Below, piece by piece: positions 55,201-63,995 of a stretch of 64,000 nt of DNA. The translations under genes and the position numbers were made by a program. The DNA is taken from the NCBI RefSeq assembly GCF_900116625.1, contig NZ_FPBE01000003.1:62001-126000 (forward strand), written 5' to 3'. Each line of letters begins with the position of its first letter. Position 1 is the stretch's first letter. Below the pieces are notes generated by a model. That model was not told the DNA's origin. It did no database searches and saw only the letters and a list, made by a program, of their open reading frames with translations. Source of the DNA: Idiomarina abyssalis. Lineage in GTDB: Bacteria > Pseudomonadota > Gammaproteobacteria > Enterobacterales > Alteromonadaceae.

Positions 55201-57158
55201 TCAGAAGATAGGTTTAAGTTTTTTCTTAATACTTCATAATACCAAACTGAACCTCTTAGATCCTGTTCTGCTTCAAATGACATTTTTAGTTTTGATCTGA
55301 ACCATGAATATTTTCTGTCAGAATTGATTACTTCTAATAAGTCATTTACTGAGAGAGAGGCGATATTCATTCCATCTATGACAGAATCGCCACTTTCCCA
55401 ATACATTTTTCGGCGTGCTCGAAAATCGTTTAAGACATTATTATCTAGATGAGGTGCTATAAAAATACCGTACGATTCATCACGGATCTTTGGGTCATCA
55501 ATATTTATTAGAATATTCCCAAGATGACGAGTCACGGGCTCCATTTCCGCACGTCTCTGGTTTTGGCTCTCTGTAAGGGTTGCTTCAACTAGTACAGTAT
55601 GGTCATCATATTTAATCTCAATATCCCCACTACCCCCGACTGCATGAGATTTAGGGAGCATCTGCGAATCAAGCGATAGGCCTGCATTTAAAAGTATTTC
55701 GGGGTCACCGTTGTTTAGATGACAAAATATCAATGCGAGAACGTATTCAAAGCATGTTGGGCCAGTAGCTTCAGGTGATATTAATTTAGATAGTTTCTCA
55801 TCAGTGCTATGTATGTGTTTAGAGCGATCATTGAATAATGGAAGAATTTCAGAAGCTAATTTTTGAGTAGTAAACTTAGTTTTTAATAAGCTTTCTATTT
55901 TTTCTCGTTTTCTTTTTATTTCGCTTTCTTTTAAGTCTTTAAAAGAGTTACAACCGGAAGCTTTAATTATTTTCTTATAGTTACTTGATTTTGTAAGATC
56001 TATTAATGAATTTTTATCTACCTTGGTTGTTGATATTGAGTATAAAACCTCATCTATGCTAAGCGCCTTTATTAGTGTTTCAAATAAAACGCTAATTTTG
56101 CATTGAAAACCATTAAATTCAAAGCAATCGGTTGTTTTTAAATACCTTTTGTTTAAATCCTTGTAATCATTAAGGTTTTGCTCTATTCCCAAAGCGGTAA
56201 ACTCTTGATAAAATGAAGTTGTGAAATCTCTGCCATATGTATCGTTTATATAGTTATCTAGTTCCTTTTTTATTAAAGTGTAATTATTTTTTGTAATTTT
56301 GTTTTTTGATATATTTCTTACGAAAAGATTTTTAAACTTTCTGTTATTGATTATAAGATTTTCAAAATCACGATAAGTTGCGCGTGAGCAATACGAGTCA
56401 TAAAAGTAATTACAAACCTGTACTAGCTCTTGAACGTAGTGGTCGCCTTTGCTAGATTTGAAGTAATCATGGTTCCTACCGAGCATTCCCAATTTCCAGT
56501 CTTGCTTCATCTGCTGAAGCTTACTTGTATATGTGTAATCGGTTACTAATAGTTTTTTTATAAATTCTCTACTGCTCTTTAAAGACGCAACATTGTTTAA
56601 CTTCTCGCAGAAAACGCCGATATCACAGGTTCTAATCAATGGTAATAAGCTAAACTGGTATTCATTTAAAGAGCCGTTGAAGTGTTTGAATACTTTTAAG
56701 TAGCTTTTTAACAAGCCTTCGGTTCCATCCGACTTTCTGTAATTAGTAAAAAGCTTGAGCATCAGCATTGATGAATATTCAATCTGAAGAACTTCGTTGA
56801 GATTTTGAGCCGCGGTTCCACTCTTCTCCTGTTCCGCGAGAATAGCAAGAAATTCATGTCCTACATTTGTAATAGAGAGTTTAGATCTGGTGATCAATCC
56901 AAAATTTTCAATGGGTGCAGATTTTTGTCGAGCAAGTTTACATATTGTAGCTACGTTGGGTGCGGCTTTGGGGGAAACGAGGCCTGTATTTATTAATTCT
57001 TTGCCATACAGCTCTTGAAGCTGCCCTTTTCCATCCTCCCACTTCAAGCGTTGTCCAAATTCATCTATTAACTTTTTAAAGATAAGAAGCTGAAGTTCTA
57101 TGTTTTTCAATAAGCCGTTGACCCGCAAAGTGGTGTTCCCGAAATAATCGTATTTCAC
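55194..57158 (-). CDS. Putative type IIS restriction endonuclease (AlwI / BspD6I-like)
   Basis: 654 residues from a GTG start with AAGGTG eight bases upstream. The C-terminal part has GSGDIEIKYDD, LVEATLTE and MEPVTRHLGN, giving Asp512, Glu525, Glu538 and His545. The gaps of 13, 13 and 7 are, from memory, those of the catalytic Asp456, Glu469, Glu482 and His489 of Nt.BspD6I. The N-terminal 400 residues are Lys/Asn-rich and should recognise DNA. It lies between two adenine methyltransferases, as type IIS systems often do. A dimer or second nicking subunit is not seen. AT-rich; foreign to the core. Confidence 0.78.
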   Translation of the reverse strand: MKYDYFGNTTLRVNGLLKNIELQLLIFKKLIDEFGQRLKWEDGKGQLQELYGKELINTGLVSPKAAPNVATICKLARQKSAPIENFGLITRSKLSITNVGHEFLAILAEQEKSGTAAQNLNEVLQIEYSSMLMLKLFTNYRKSDGTEGLLKSYLKVFKHFNGSLNEYQFSLLPLIRTCDIGVFCEKLNNVASLKSSREFIKKLLVTDYTYTSKLQQMKQDWKLGMLGRNHDYFKSSKGDHYVQELVQVCNYFYDSYCSRATYRDFENLIINNRKFKNLFVRNISKNKITKNNYTLIKKELDNYINDTYGRDFTTSFYQEFTALGIEQNLNDYKDLNKRYLKTTDCFEFNGFQCKISVLFETLIKALSIDEVLYSISTTKVDKNSLIDLTKSSNYKKIIKASGCNSFKDLKESEIKRKREKIESLLKTKFTTQKLASEILPLFNDRSKHIHSTDEKLSKLISPEATGPTCFEYVLALIFCHLNNGDPEILLNAGLSLDSQMLPKSHAVGGSGDIEIKYDDHTVLVEATLTESQNQRRAEMEPVTRHLGNILINIDDPKIRDESYGIFIAPHLDNNVLNDFRARRKMYWESGDSVIDGMNIASLSVNDLLEVINSDRKYSWFRSKLKMSFEAEQDLRGSVWYYEVLRKNLNLSSDQ

Positions 57159-57174
57159 TCTTTTTTCACCTTAT

Positions 57175-57214
57175 GCATCTAAAAGTTGATTGTTTAGATG
57201 CCTTAATTTATCCT
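57175..57214. promoter_or_regulatory. Palindromic operator candidate in the divergent R / M2 promoter
   Basis: Perfect 9-bp arms GCATCTAAA (57175-57183) and TTTAGATGC (57193-57201) with a 9-bp spacer. The spacer carries TTGATT (57186-57191), which with TATCCT at 57209-57214 (17 bp apart) is a good promoter for M2. A TTGTGA-N18-TAGGAT promoter is possible for R on the other strand. A protein bound here could switch both genes. Alternatively, the R mRNA leader folds into this hairpin just before its ribosome binding site. Confidence 0.6.
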
Positions 57215-57252
57215 ACTGACCTTTACGTTAGTTTCACAATCTGAGGCATACA

Positions 57253-58413
57253 ATGCAAGCAGAGCTAGCTAGCTTATTATCCGAAGATAGCTTTGAAAAG
57301 CTAAACAAAGTGGCGTTTCAACGCTATGGAGGGGATTTAGACAAATCGCTTAACTCTGCGGTATCACTCCTCTACGAGCAGTATTTAAGGGAATCAAAAA
57401 GTAGCTTTTCGGTTAGCAATCGACGCTACCTTGGTTCGAAATTTGGTTTGCTAGACTTTATTTATAGCTGTGTTTCGAGAAGCTGTGGGGACTTCGAGAG
57501 TTTTGTTGATATCTTTTCGGGGACTGGAGCTGTCGCTTCAAGGTTCAACAGTAATTATAAAGTCGTTACAAATGATATCTTGTATTCGAATTACTTATCC
57601 AACTTCGCGTTTTTAGGGGATTCCCCCTTAGATTTAAGAAAGTTGAATAATATCCTAGCGGAGTTAAACTCGTTACCGGATTGCGAAGATAACTACTTCT
57701 CTTCTGAGTTTGCGGGTAAGTATTTTAATACGAAAAACTCTAGGAAGATTGGAGCTATACGTGAATACATTACTAACTTAAAGTCACTTAAAGAACGAGA
57801 ACGTGCATATTTGATTACATCTTTAATATACTCTGCTGATAAAATCGCACATACCTGTGGTCACTATGATGCCTACCGCTCCGGCGTCGAAGAGCAGCCA
57901 GAGTTAAAACTAAAGCATTTGTCACTCTCAAATGACTTAAATCGAGGAAACGAATGTTTCCATCAAGACGCTAACACATTAGTTAAAAATCATAAGTTTT
58001 GCAGACAAAGCGTGTTATATGCTGATCCGCCATACAATAGTCGACAGTATGGTTCTGCCTACCATGTTTTAGAGAACCTAGCATCTTGGAAAAAGCCAGA
58101 TTTGGAAGGTAAAGCAAGGAAGCCTAAAGACCGAAAGCTTTTGAGCTCTAGATACAGCACTAAAGAGGCCATAGCTGCCTTTGAAGAACTAATTGAAACC
58201 TGTGACGCTAGGTATGTGGTACTTTCCTACAGCAACATGGGAACAAAAGGAAATCCCCGATCTAATGCTAAAATGTCTGACTCCGAAATTGTGGCGCTTA
58301 TGAAACGGTATGGGAAGTTAAAGGTTGAAACAACAAACCATAAGGCTTTTACGACAGGAAAGTCAAAGATAAACTCTCATGAGGAGAGATTGTTTATCCT
58401 AGACAGGGCATAG
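57253..58413 (+). CDS. D12-class DNA N6-adenine methyltransferase (M2)
   Basis: 386 residues. About 55 N-terminal residues precede motif X RRYLGSKFGLLDFI (57-70); motif I is FVDIFSGTGAV (84-94); motif IV is YADPPYNSRQYGSAYH with Asp258-Tyr261. The DPPYNSRQY form is that of methyltransferases partnered with type IIS enzymes such as FokI and relatives. GAGG six bases before the ATG is the ribosome binding site. It is divergent from the nuclease gene. It probably modifies the strand not covered by M1. Confidence 0.88.
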   Translation: MQAELASLLSEDSFEKLNKVAFQRYGGDLDKSLNSAVSLLYEQYLRESKSSFSVSNRRYLGSKFGLLDFIYSCVSRSCGDFESFVDIFSGTGAVASRFNSNYKVVTNDILYSNYLSNFAFLGDSPLDLRKLNNILAELNSLPDCEDNYFSSEFAGKYFNTKNSRKIGAIREYITNLKSLKERERAYLITSLIYSADKIAHTCGHYDAYRSGVEEQPELKLKHLSLSNDLNRGNECFHQDANTLVKNHKFCRQSVLYADPPYNSRQYGSAYHVLENLASWKKPDLEGKARKPKDRKLLSSRYSTKEAIAAFEELIETCDARYVVLSYSNMGTKGNPRSNAKMSDSEIVALMKRYGKLKVETTNHKAFTTGKSKINSHEERLFILDRA

Positions 58414-58461
58414 CTAATTGCTAATTTTTCTCCACACTTTAATATGTGTCGTTACCACAAA

Positions 58462-58498
58462 AGATAAATTCAGGGCTAATAAAGCCATGAATTTATCT
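58462..58498. terminator. Long hairpin after M2
   Basis: AGATAAATTCAGGGCT / AGCCATGAATTTATCT pair over 16 bp with one mismatch around an AATAA loop, 48 bp after the M2 stop. No T tract follows on the plus strand; CTTTTGTGG follows on the minus strand. It may end the M2 transcript or be a protein-binding palindrome. Confidence 0.55.
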
Positions 58499-58739
58499 GT
58501 CAAAAGCGTCTAGCAAAGTCTGGGAAGTTCACCTTGAACTCAGTCACGTCAGTAACCCTCTTTTGGTTTGCCTTGCTTTGAGTGAACTTTCTCTGCACTA
58601 ACTCAGGTGCCACTTTAAGGTCCTTTAGTGGAAAACTAGATTTGGACGATTTGGCGATTCACCAATAAGCTAGCGGCGCTTCAGGTATCACACTTTTTAA
58701 AATAGCTTTTCTTTTTGAATGTGCGCAAAAAACTTTTGC

Positions 58740-58760
58740 ATCCGCAGTGTGGCTGCGGAT
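58740..58760 (+). promoter_or_regulatory. Hairpin in the leader of the AAA-protease gene
   Basis: ATCCGCAG-TGTGG-CTGCGGAT, a perfect 8-bp stem 52 bp before the chosen ATG. It overlaps an alternative upstream start codon at 58747, which argues that the stretch is untranslated leader or operator. Confidence 0.55.
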
Positions 58761-58812
58761 ACGTCATTATTATGTGTGGTGTTCAGTCGAATTATCACAA
58801 CGGAGACGTCGC

Positions 58813-61800
58813 ATGCCCTTAACCACATCAGATAAGAATGCCCTTCTGACTGCGTACTACAACAACTTCAATGGGCTTATTCGCCAGGCGATGCTATCAG
58901 GCGCTAAAAACAATGAGCATCTTGCGGCATGCCTATTACATTTGCAGTGTGAGTGTGGTCAGGACTTTATTACCGGGGATTTAGTTCGGTTCGATATCTT
59001 TGAGTCAGAAAGTGCTTTATTCGGCTTTAACCTCAGAAATATAGAAATAGCTGATATGGAAATGGCTATTTCTGAGCTTCAGTCTTTAGGACCCAGAGCG
59101 GCAAAAAAGTATGAAGGCTACGATTTTTCAGACTATATCGCCGATATTAAAAGCGTCTACAAAAAGACTAACGAAAGAGACAGCCGTCAGTTAACTAATT
59201 TGGCTGACTATTTTGTTGAGCGAAATGTGCAGCAACAGATCAATCCTGAGAATGAGTTCGACGATGACATATTGCTGAGTAGTGGGTATGAACAAGACAT
59301 GACTTCTGAACTGACTGAAGCGTTAGCTAACTTTCCTGAAGAGCCTTCCGTATCAGTTGAGTCTGTTAATAGATTGAGCTCCGTTAGTGTGTCTGAGCTT
59401 ATTAATGCGGGCGATTATGCTGTGCAGGAGCTTTTAAACAACCTGTGCTGGATGACTCGTGCCCAACAGCAAATAGATGGGGATACACCCGATAAGAAAG
59501 TCCCGACAATCGATGTTGAACACTTTCTGGCCGCTGCGTCAGGCAGCGTTGGACTTATAAAAGAGTTGGCCGCTTGTTTTAACAAGCAATCATTTTTAGT
59601 TGCGTTTCCAAAAGAGTCAACGAAGCTTAGGGAGCAGCTTCTTGGGGCGGTCGATGAGAGAACAACAGAAACTACTTCCGGCTCAGTTCGCGGTGCGAGT
59701 AAGCATTGGTTTGCAATTGCTGAGGGTGAGTATAAAGCAATACTTAGCTTCAACTGGGAAGTTGACCATTTCTTAAGAAGCATCGTAAGCAAGAACAGTG
59801 ATGGTACAATTGGCTTCTGTGTCGGAAATGTTAAAAAGCTCCTGCAGTCCTGTACCGAAGCTCGAATGCGGTTCGCCTTTCCTGAGCCAAAACGTTTGCT
59901 TATAAGGTTTATCGAAAGCAACCATTCGCAAAATGCAACTGCAACTTTGCAGCAGGCTAAAATCGCCAAAAATACAATGTATAAGAAGGTAATAGGGCAG
60001 ACGCAGGCGGTTGAGAGTGTGTCTTCAGCCTTGTCGTCATTAGTTGTAAGTGGTGGAAACCGACATCTCGGAGTATCAACCTTCTTGGGAGCTAGTGGGG
60101 CGGGGAAAACTCGTCTTGCGGAATGCTTTGCTAATGTCTTTACAGATGAATTGTCATTAGATTACCAGTTGCTTGTTTTAAATATGGAACAATATTCAGA
60201 AGAACGAGACGTTTTAAAGCTTTTTGGCTCTGGCTCTCAGTATGTCGATGCGGCGTTAGGAGGCATCACACTACCGATAATGAAAAAGGTCCGTACTATT
60301 ATCGTTTTCGATGAGATTGAGAAGGCCCATAAAGAGGTGATTCAGTCTTTATTAACGCTTATTGATAAAGGTATTGCTGAAGACAGAACGACCGGTCGAA
60401 AAGTTGACTTCTCACTTTGCTATTTTGTGTTTACTACTAACATAGGCAGCTCTGATATCAGTAAGTTTTCATCGCAAAATGAAATGGATGTGATGGAGTT
60501 GCTTACCCGAAAAAAATCCAGTTCAGACAGAGTGCTTTCCCCTGAGATGGCCAACCGTCTCGCCGCTGGTAATGTAGCACTATTCAGACCTCTGACAGCG
60601 GGGAATTTGGTCAAGTTGGCGAAAGCCTCAGCAAAAAGAGTCAGCCAGGTGAGTAAGGTTAGTTGGCCTGGTAATGCCGAAGAAATTATCCTTGCGACAC
60701 TGGGCGGAGCGGCAACGCCTAGAGCGATAAAAAACCAATTGCAAAAGCTGGAAGGCGAATTCATTAGTGAACAACTGGATGAGCTCGATGAGCGCCAGGT
60801 GAGTTTGCTCAATAATATCCAACTCTCAGCCCCTCATATAATCGAAGCAGAACCAACGAAGGTCAGTGTGATAACTAAAAGTAATGCGTTTAGTGCGCTT
60901 CAGGGTAAGAGTCTTGAGGTTTGGAAAGATACAAGTCTGCACTCAGTTCGGCAACAACTGGAAAGCGATACTGATGTCATTATTATCGATGAAAGCACTC
61001 TTAAAGCGCCGATCCCCGATGTTGCTAAGCTACTAAAAGCGTATCGAGATAAAGTGATTTTCACGTTAAGTACTGAAACAGGTAGGGCAAAGCTCAAGAC
61101 GCACTGCTCAGGGTCTCTCATATTTGGCCATTACGTAATGTCTGAAAAAATCGCTGATAGCAAGCTTAAAGAAATAGTGACGAGCGCGCAGCGCCTAGCC
61201 GCTCTTGTTAAGCAGACAGCAACAGCCATTAAGCGCAATGAAAAGGTGGATTATGCTTTTCGTTCCAAAGTGACGGAAGGTGGCATTAAAGTCACTCTTG
61301 ATTTATTAGGCCGAAAACAAACGGTAAAAGCTGAGGATGCCGAGCTGCCGTTTATCAGTTTTGCCGGTAAACCCAAAGGGGCGCTTTCCGACGTTATTGG
61401 GCAGGAAAGTATCAAGAAGCGGCTAAAGCTGATAGTAGAGGCGCTGAATGGGTCTAGCTGTGGGGGCTCTCGAAATATATCAATACCCAAAGGGTATCTC
61501 TTTGCTGGCTCTCCGGGAGCAGGAAAAACCCATATGGCGAGGAGTCTCGCCGCTGAGAGTGATATGTTTTTCTTTAATGTTAACGCTTCCGATTTGTTGA
61601 TAGGCAACGCCGTGGACAATGTAAACAAGCTGTTTGATGTGGCAGCACGCTATGCGCCTTCTATGATTTTCATTGACGAAATTGACTCCATCGCTATGGA
61701 CCGAAAAAATTCGACACAAGCTGGTGCGGTTGTAGTGAATTCACTACTCACAGCGCTTGACGGCTTTAAACAAAAAGACGGTAAAGTGTTTGTGATGGCT

Positions 61801-62688
61801 GCAACCAATAACCTTCAGCAATTGGATCCTGCGTTAACCAGGGCTGGGCGTTTCGACCGCACTATTTTCTTCGATGCTCCTTGTAAAAAGGCACGTGAAA
61901 AGTGTATCCGGGATTGGTTCGATAATAATGATTATATCTTGGACGATGAGCTACGGAATGAGTTGGTAATTATGCTTGAAGGCGCCACTATCGGTCGGAT
62001 CAGGGAGATTTTTGATAACTCTGTTTTGACCTCAATGACCGAGGAGAAGGAGTGGTACCCATCAATGCTGATTGAAGAAATTCGTTCAGTTAAATTAGGC
62101 GCTGTGAGTCATGCAATGGTGCAAAGTCGGCAGCAAATTGAGAATACTGCCTATCATGAGTCCGGTCACCTGCTTGCGCACAAACTTCTATTGCCCGATG
62201 TACCGGTGGAGCTTGCATCTATACAGCCCCGAGGTGCGGCTCTTGGAATGGTCGTTCCGGGAATATCTGACAGTGAGCCCGTGCTATCGAAGCAGAGAGT
62301 TAAAGCTTACCTGCAGATTCTCCTGGCGGGGATTGCGGCAGAGCATATGCTGGGGCTAACTGGCGATGCCCAAACTATCGGTGGAGCCGATGACCGAAAA
62401 AAGGCGACTCAGCTGGCAAAAAATGCCATTTTGAATTGGGGAATGTCTGATATTTTTGGCTTTGCTATCCCTTCGGAGCTATCTGTCGATGATGCGACAG
62501 TGAACCGTGAAGTGAATAGTTGGCTCAAGGGTGCTTTTGACGGTGTCTCTGCGCTTTTGTCCGAGAATAAAGCATTGCTTGATACTATTAGTGCTGAACT
62601 CGTAGAAAAAGAGCAGTTAGATAAGAATGATATTGAGGGACTTTTTGAATATTCAGGTAGCTTCACTGAATTATCTCAAGTCGTTTGA
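58813..62688 (+). CDS. Giant ClpB-like AAA+ / FtsH-like AAA+ / M41 zinc protease fusion
   Basis: 1291 residues from the ATG at 58813, which has GGAG seven bases upstream (a start at 58747 would add 22 residues across a hairpin). Residues 1-400: helical, unrecognised. Residues 410-680: ClpA/ClpB-type AAA+ with GASGAGKT (426-433), pore-loop-like SQYVDAALGG, Walker B VFDEIEKAH (Asp500-Glu501), sensor-1 TTNIG (Asn543) and MANRL Arg finger. Residues 690-860: unknown middle domain with DVIIIDESTL (Asp726). Residues 865-1100: FtsH-type AAA+ with GSPGAGKT (899-906), IFIDEID (Asp955-Glu956), AATN and TRAGRFDR. Residues 1105-1291: M41 protease, HESGH (His1115, Glu1116, His1119) and third ligand Asp1194 in GGADDRKKAT. 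There is no membrane segment, so unlike FtsH it is cytosolic. Role unknown; defence or regulated proteolysis is inferred from location. Confidence 0.88.
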   Translation: MPLTTSDKNALLTAYYNNFNGLIRQAMLSGAKNNEHLAACLLHLQCECGQDFITGDLVRFDIFESESALFGFNLRNIEIADMEMAISELQSLGPRAAKKYEGYDFSDYIADIKSVYKKTNERDSRQLTNLADYFVERNVQQQINPENEFDDDILLSSGYEQDMTSELTEALANFPEEPSVSVESVNRLSSVSVSELINAGDYAVQELLNNLCWMTRAQQQIDGDTPDKKVPTIDVEHFLAAASGSVGLIKELAACFNKQSFLVAFPKESTKLREQLLGAVDERTTETTSGSVRGASKHWFAIAEGEYKAILSFNWEVDHFLRSIVSKNSDGTIGFCVGNVKKLLQSCTEARMRFAFPEPKRLLIRFIESNHSQNATATLQQAKIAKNTMYKKVIGQTQAVESVSSALSSLVVSGGNRHLGVSTFLGASGAGKTRLAECFANVFTDELSLDYQLLVLNMEQYSEERDVLKLFGSGSQYVDAALGGITLPIMKKVRTIIVFDEIEKAHKEVIQSLLTLIDKGIAEDRTTGRKVDFSLCYFVFTTNIGSSDISKFSSQNEMDVMELLTRKKSSSDRVLSPEMANRLAAGNVALFRPLTAGNLVKLAKASAKRVSQVSKVSWPGNAEEIILATLGGAATPRAIKNQLQKLEGEFISEQLDELDERQVSLLNNIQLSAPHIIEAEPTKVSVITKSNAFSALQGKSLEVWKDTSLHSVRQQLESDTDVIIIDESTLKAPIPDVAKLLKAYRDKVIFTLSTETGRAKLKTHCSGSLIFGHYVMSEKIADSKLKEIVTSAQRLAALVKQTATAIKRNEKVDYAFRSKVTEGGIKVTLDLLGRKQTVKAEDAELPFISFAGKPKGALSDVIGQESIKKRLKLIVEALNGSSCGGSRNISIPKGYLFAGSPGAGKTHMARSLAAESDMFFFNVNASDLLIGNAVDNVNKLFDVAARYAPSMIFIDEIDSIAMDRKNSTQAGAVVVNSLLTALDGFKQKDGKVFVMAATNNLQQLDPALTRAGRFDRTIFFDAPCKKAREKCIRDWFDNNDYILDDELRNELVIMLEGATIGRIREIFDNSVLTSMTEEKEWYPSMLIEEIRSVKLGAVSHAMVQSRQQIENTAYHESGHLLAHKLLLPDVPVELASIQPRGAALGMVVPGISDSEPVLSKQRVKAYLQILLAGIAAEHMLGLTGDAQTIGGADDRKKATQLAKNAILNWGMSDIFGFAIPSELSVDDATVNREVNSWLKGAFDGVSALLSENKALLDTISAELVEKEQLDKNDIEGLFEYSGSFTELSQVV

Positions 62689-62771
62689 TTATCACGTAAG
62701 TATAGGGAGCATTGCTCCCTTCGGAAATTGTTAAAGTTTAAGATTAACACCCAACTTTAGATGCTCTATAA

Positions 62772-63995
62772 CTAAGGTTCGTATGAAATGAATTCGTCCG
62801 TCAAACGCTTTTTCACATTAACCAAAACATAGTCAAAAATGATTACGCTCTCATAAAAACTATTAGCACTTTCGAAGTACGGATAACCGCTAATACATTC
62901 CTTATGATACTCATATTTTACTTTAAACCGATAGAATATTTCATTAGAGTCAAAATAAATTTCGTCTGACTCAGTATCTAGGATGGTTAAGGTTATATCT
63001 TCAGAGTAATTAAACGGTTTGTTATCAAAATCGTTAGGGTCATTGTTTGGGTCATACTCAATAAGATCGCAATCTTCCAGAAAAGAGGGGTGCTCTTCTT
63101 CCCATGGTAGGTAACCTGGGGAGCAGAAACCACCCATTCTGTCAATCATTTCTTCCTCGTCGAACTTTCCCGCTATAAAATCTGCGATGATTAGAAGTAG
63201 TTTCCAATGCTTATGTCTGTGATAAGTGTCCGGGCCAATGCGATATAAACGGTATAGTTTTTTCAATAACTCTGGCTTTATAAATACTTCTTTGGCATGA
63301 ATGAGCCGCGATATGACAGCTTGATTGACACCTAACTCTGCAGCTAGTTGTGGTTGCTTGAGTTTGTATTTCTTCAAAATTTTTGGAATTAAACAAGAAA
63401 CCGGAGCTAGCAACATTTCGCGGGAAAAGTTCATACACTCTTCGCAAAGCGTCAAACCTAATTCGAAGCCTTTTCCTTTACTGATTGAAGCGGGGCCATA
63501 CTGTTTATCTCTGTGAGTGCTTAGGAATATTGATACACAATCGGTTCTCAAGGGTTGCTTGTTAGCGAGTTGGCAGAAGTAGCATATACTTTTTGCGTCA
63601 TCTGCTATATCAAAAATTTCTTGTAAATCACTTTCTATTCTTTTATTAACCTTGCGCTGCTCTTTGCTAAGCTTTGAGCTGTGCTGGTCGACATACTTTG
63701 TCCCTGGTGGGTACCCGTAATACCCCAATGAGTAATCATCTACTCCTGGTATTTTTATCCGATATTTTGAGAGTTGGATCCTGAGGTTTTCTCTATTTAT
63801 TGAATGCTGCCCGGTTTTTTTCAGCCGATGCAACGTGGCTTCTCCAATAAACATTTCATCAGCCAAACGCTTGATATTTGCTTTGGTGGGATTAATGTCT
63901 GTTTTTCTTAAAAGCCAATCCCATACACTTTCGTTTATCTTCCATCCGTCTTTGCGTTTCCGAAACTTGTCCCACGCAACAACATGATTGTCCAT
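62772..63995 (-). CDS. Double helix-turn-helix protein with paired cysteines
   Basis: 407 residues from the ATG at 63995; only five bases of upstream sequence are visible, so the gene may start further left in its own direction, outside the window. Two helix-turn-helix motifs are seen: IKRLADEMFIGEATLHRLKK (41-60) and LKQPQLAAELGVNQAVISRL (212-231). CYFC (138-141) and CEEC (184-187) could bind zinc. An acidic stretch follows near residues 298-330. No enzymatic motif is recognised. It converges on the AAA-protease gene, 83 bp apart. It may be a regulator or a target of that protease; neither is shown. Confidence 0.75.
   Translation of the reverse strand: MDNHVVAWDKFRKRKDGWKINESVWDWLLRKTDINPTKANIKRLADEMFIGEATLHRLKKTGQHSINRENLRIQLSKYRIKIPGVDDYSLGYYGYPPGTKYVDQHSSKLSKEQRKVNKRIESDLQEIFDIADDAKSICYFCQLANKQPLRTDCVSIFLSTHRDKQYGPASISKGKGFELGLTLCEECMNFSREMLLAPVSCLIPKILKKYKLKQPQLAAELGVNQAVISRLIHAKEVFIKPELLKKLYRLYRIGPDTYHRHKHWKLLLIIADFIAGKFDEEEMIDRMGGFCSPGYLPWEEEHPSFLEDCDLIEYDPNNDPNDFDNKPFNYSEDITLTILDTESDEIYFDSNEIFYRFKVKYEYHKECISGYPYFESANSFYESVIIFDYVLVNVKKRLTDEFISYEP

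Larger units (their letters stand above)
58414..58812. other. 399-bp structured gap between M2 and the AAA-protease gene
   Basis: No gene. It contains a 16-bp inverted repeat (58462-58498), a cluster of AGTTCA/TGAACT half-sites (58526-58531, 58535-58540, 58583-58588; outer arms AAGTTCAC 58525-58532 and GTGAACTT 58582-58589), and a hairpin at 58740-58760. It is a leader or operator region for the downstream gene. Confidence 0.6.

Noticed and set aside
58747-58812. Upstream start of the AAA-protease adding 22 residues
   Set aside because: It runs through a perfect hairpin and an arginine run, whereas the ATG at 58813 has GGAG at proper spacing.
59415-59969. 184-codon open frame on the minus strand inside the AAA-protease gene
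   Set aside because: Antisense shadow of a well-supported coding frame with AAA+ motifs.
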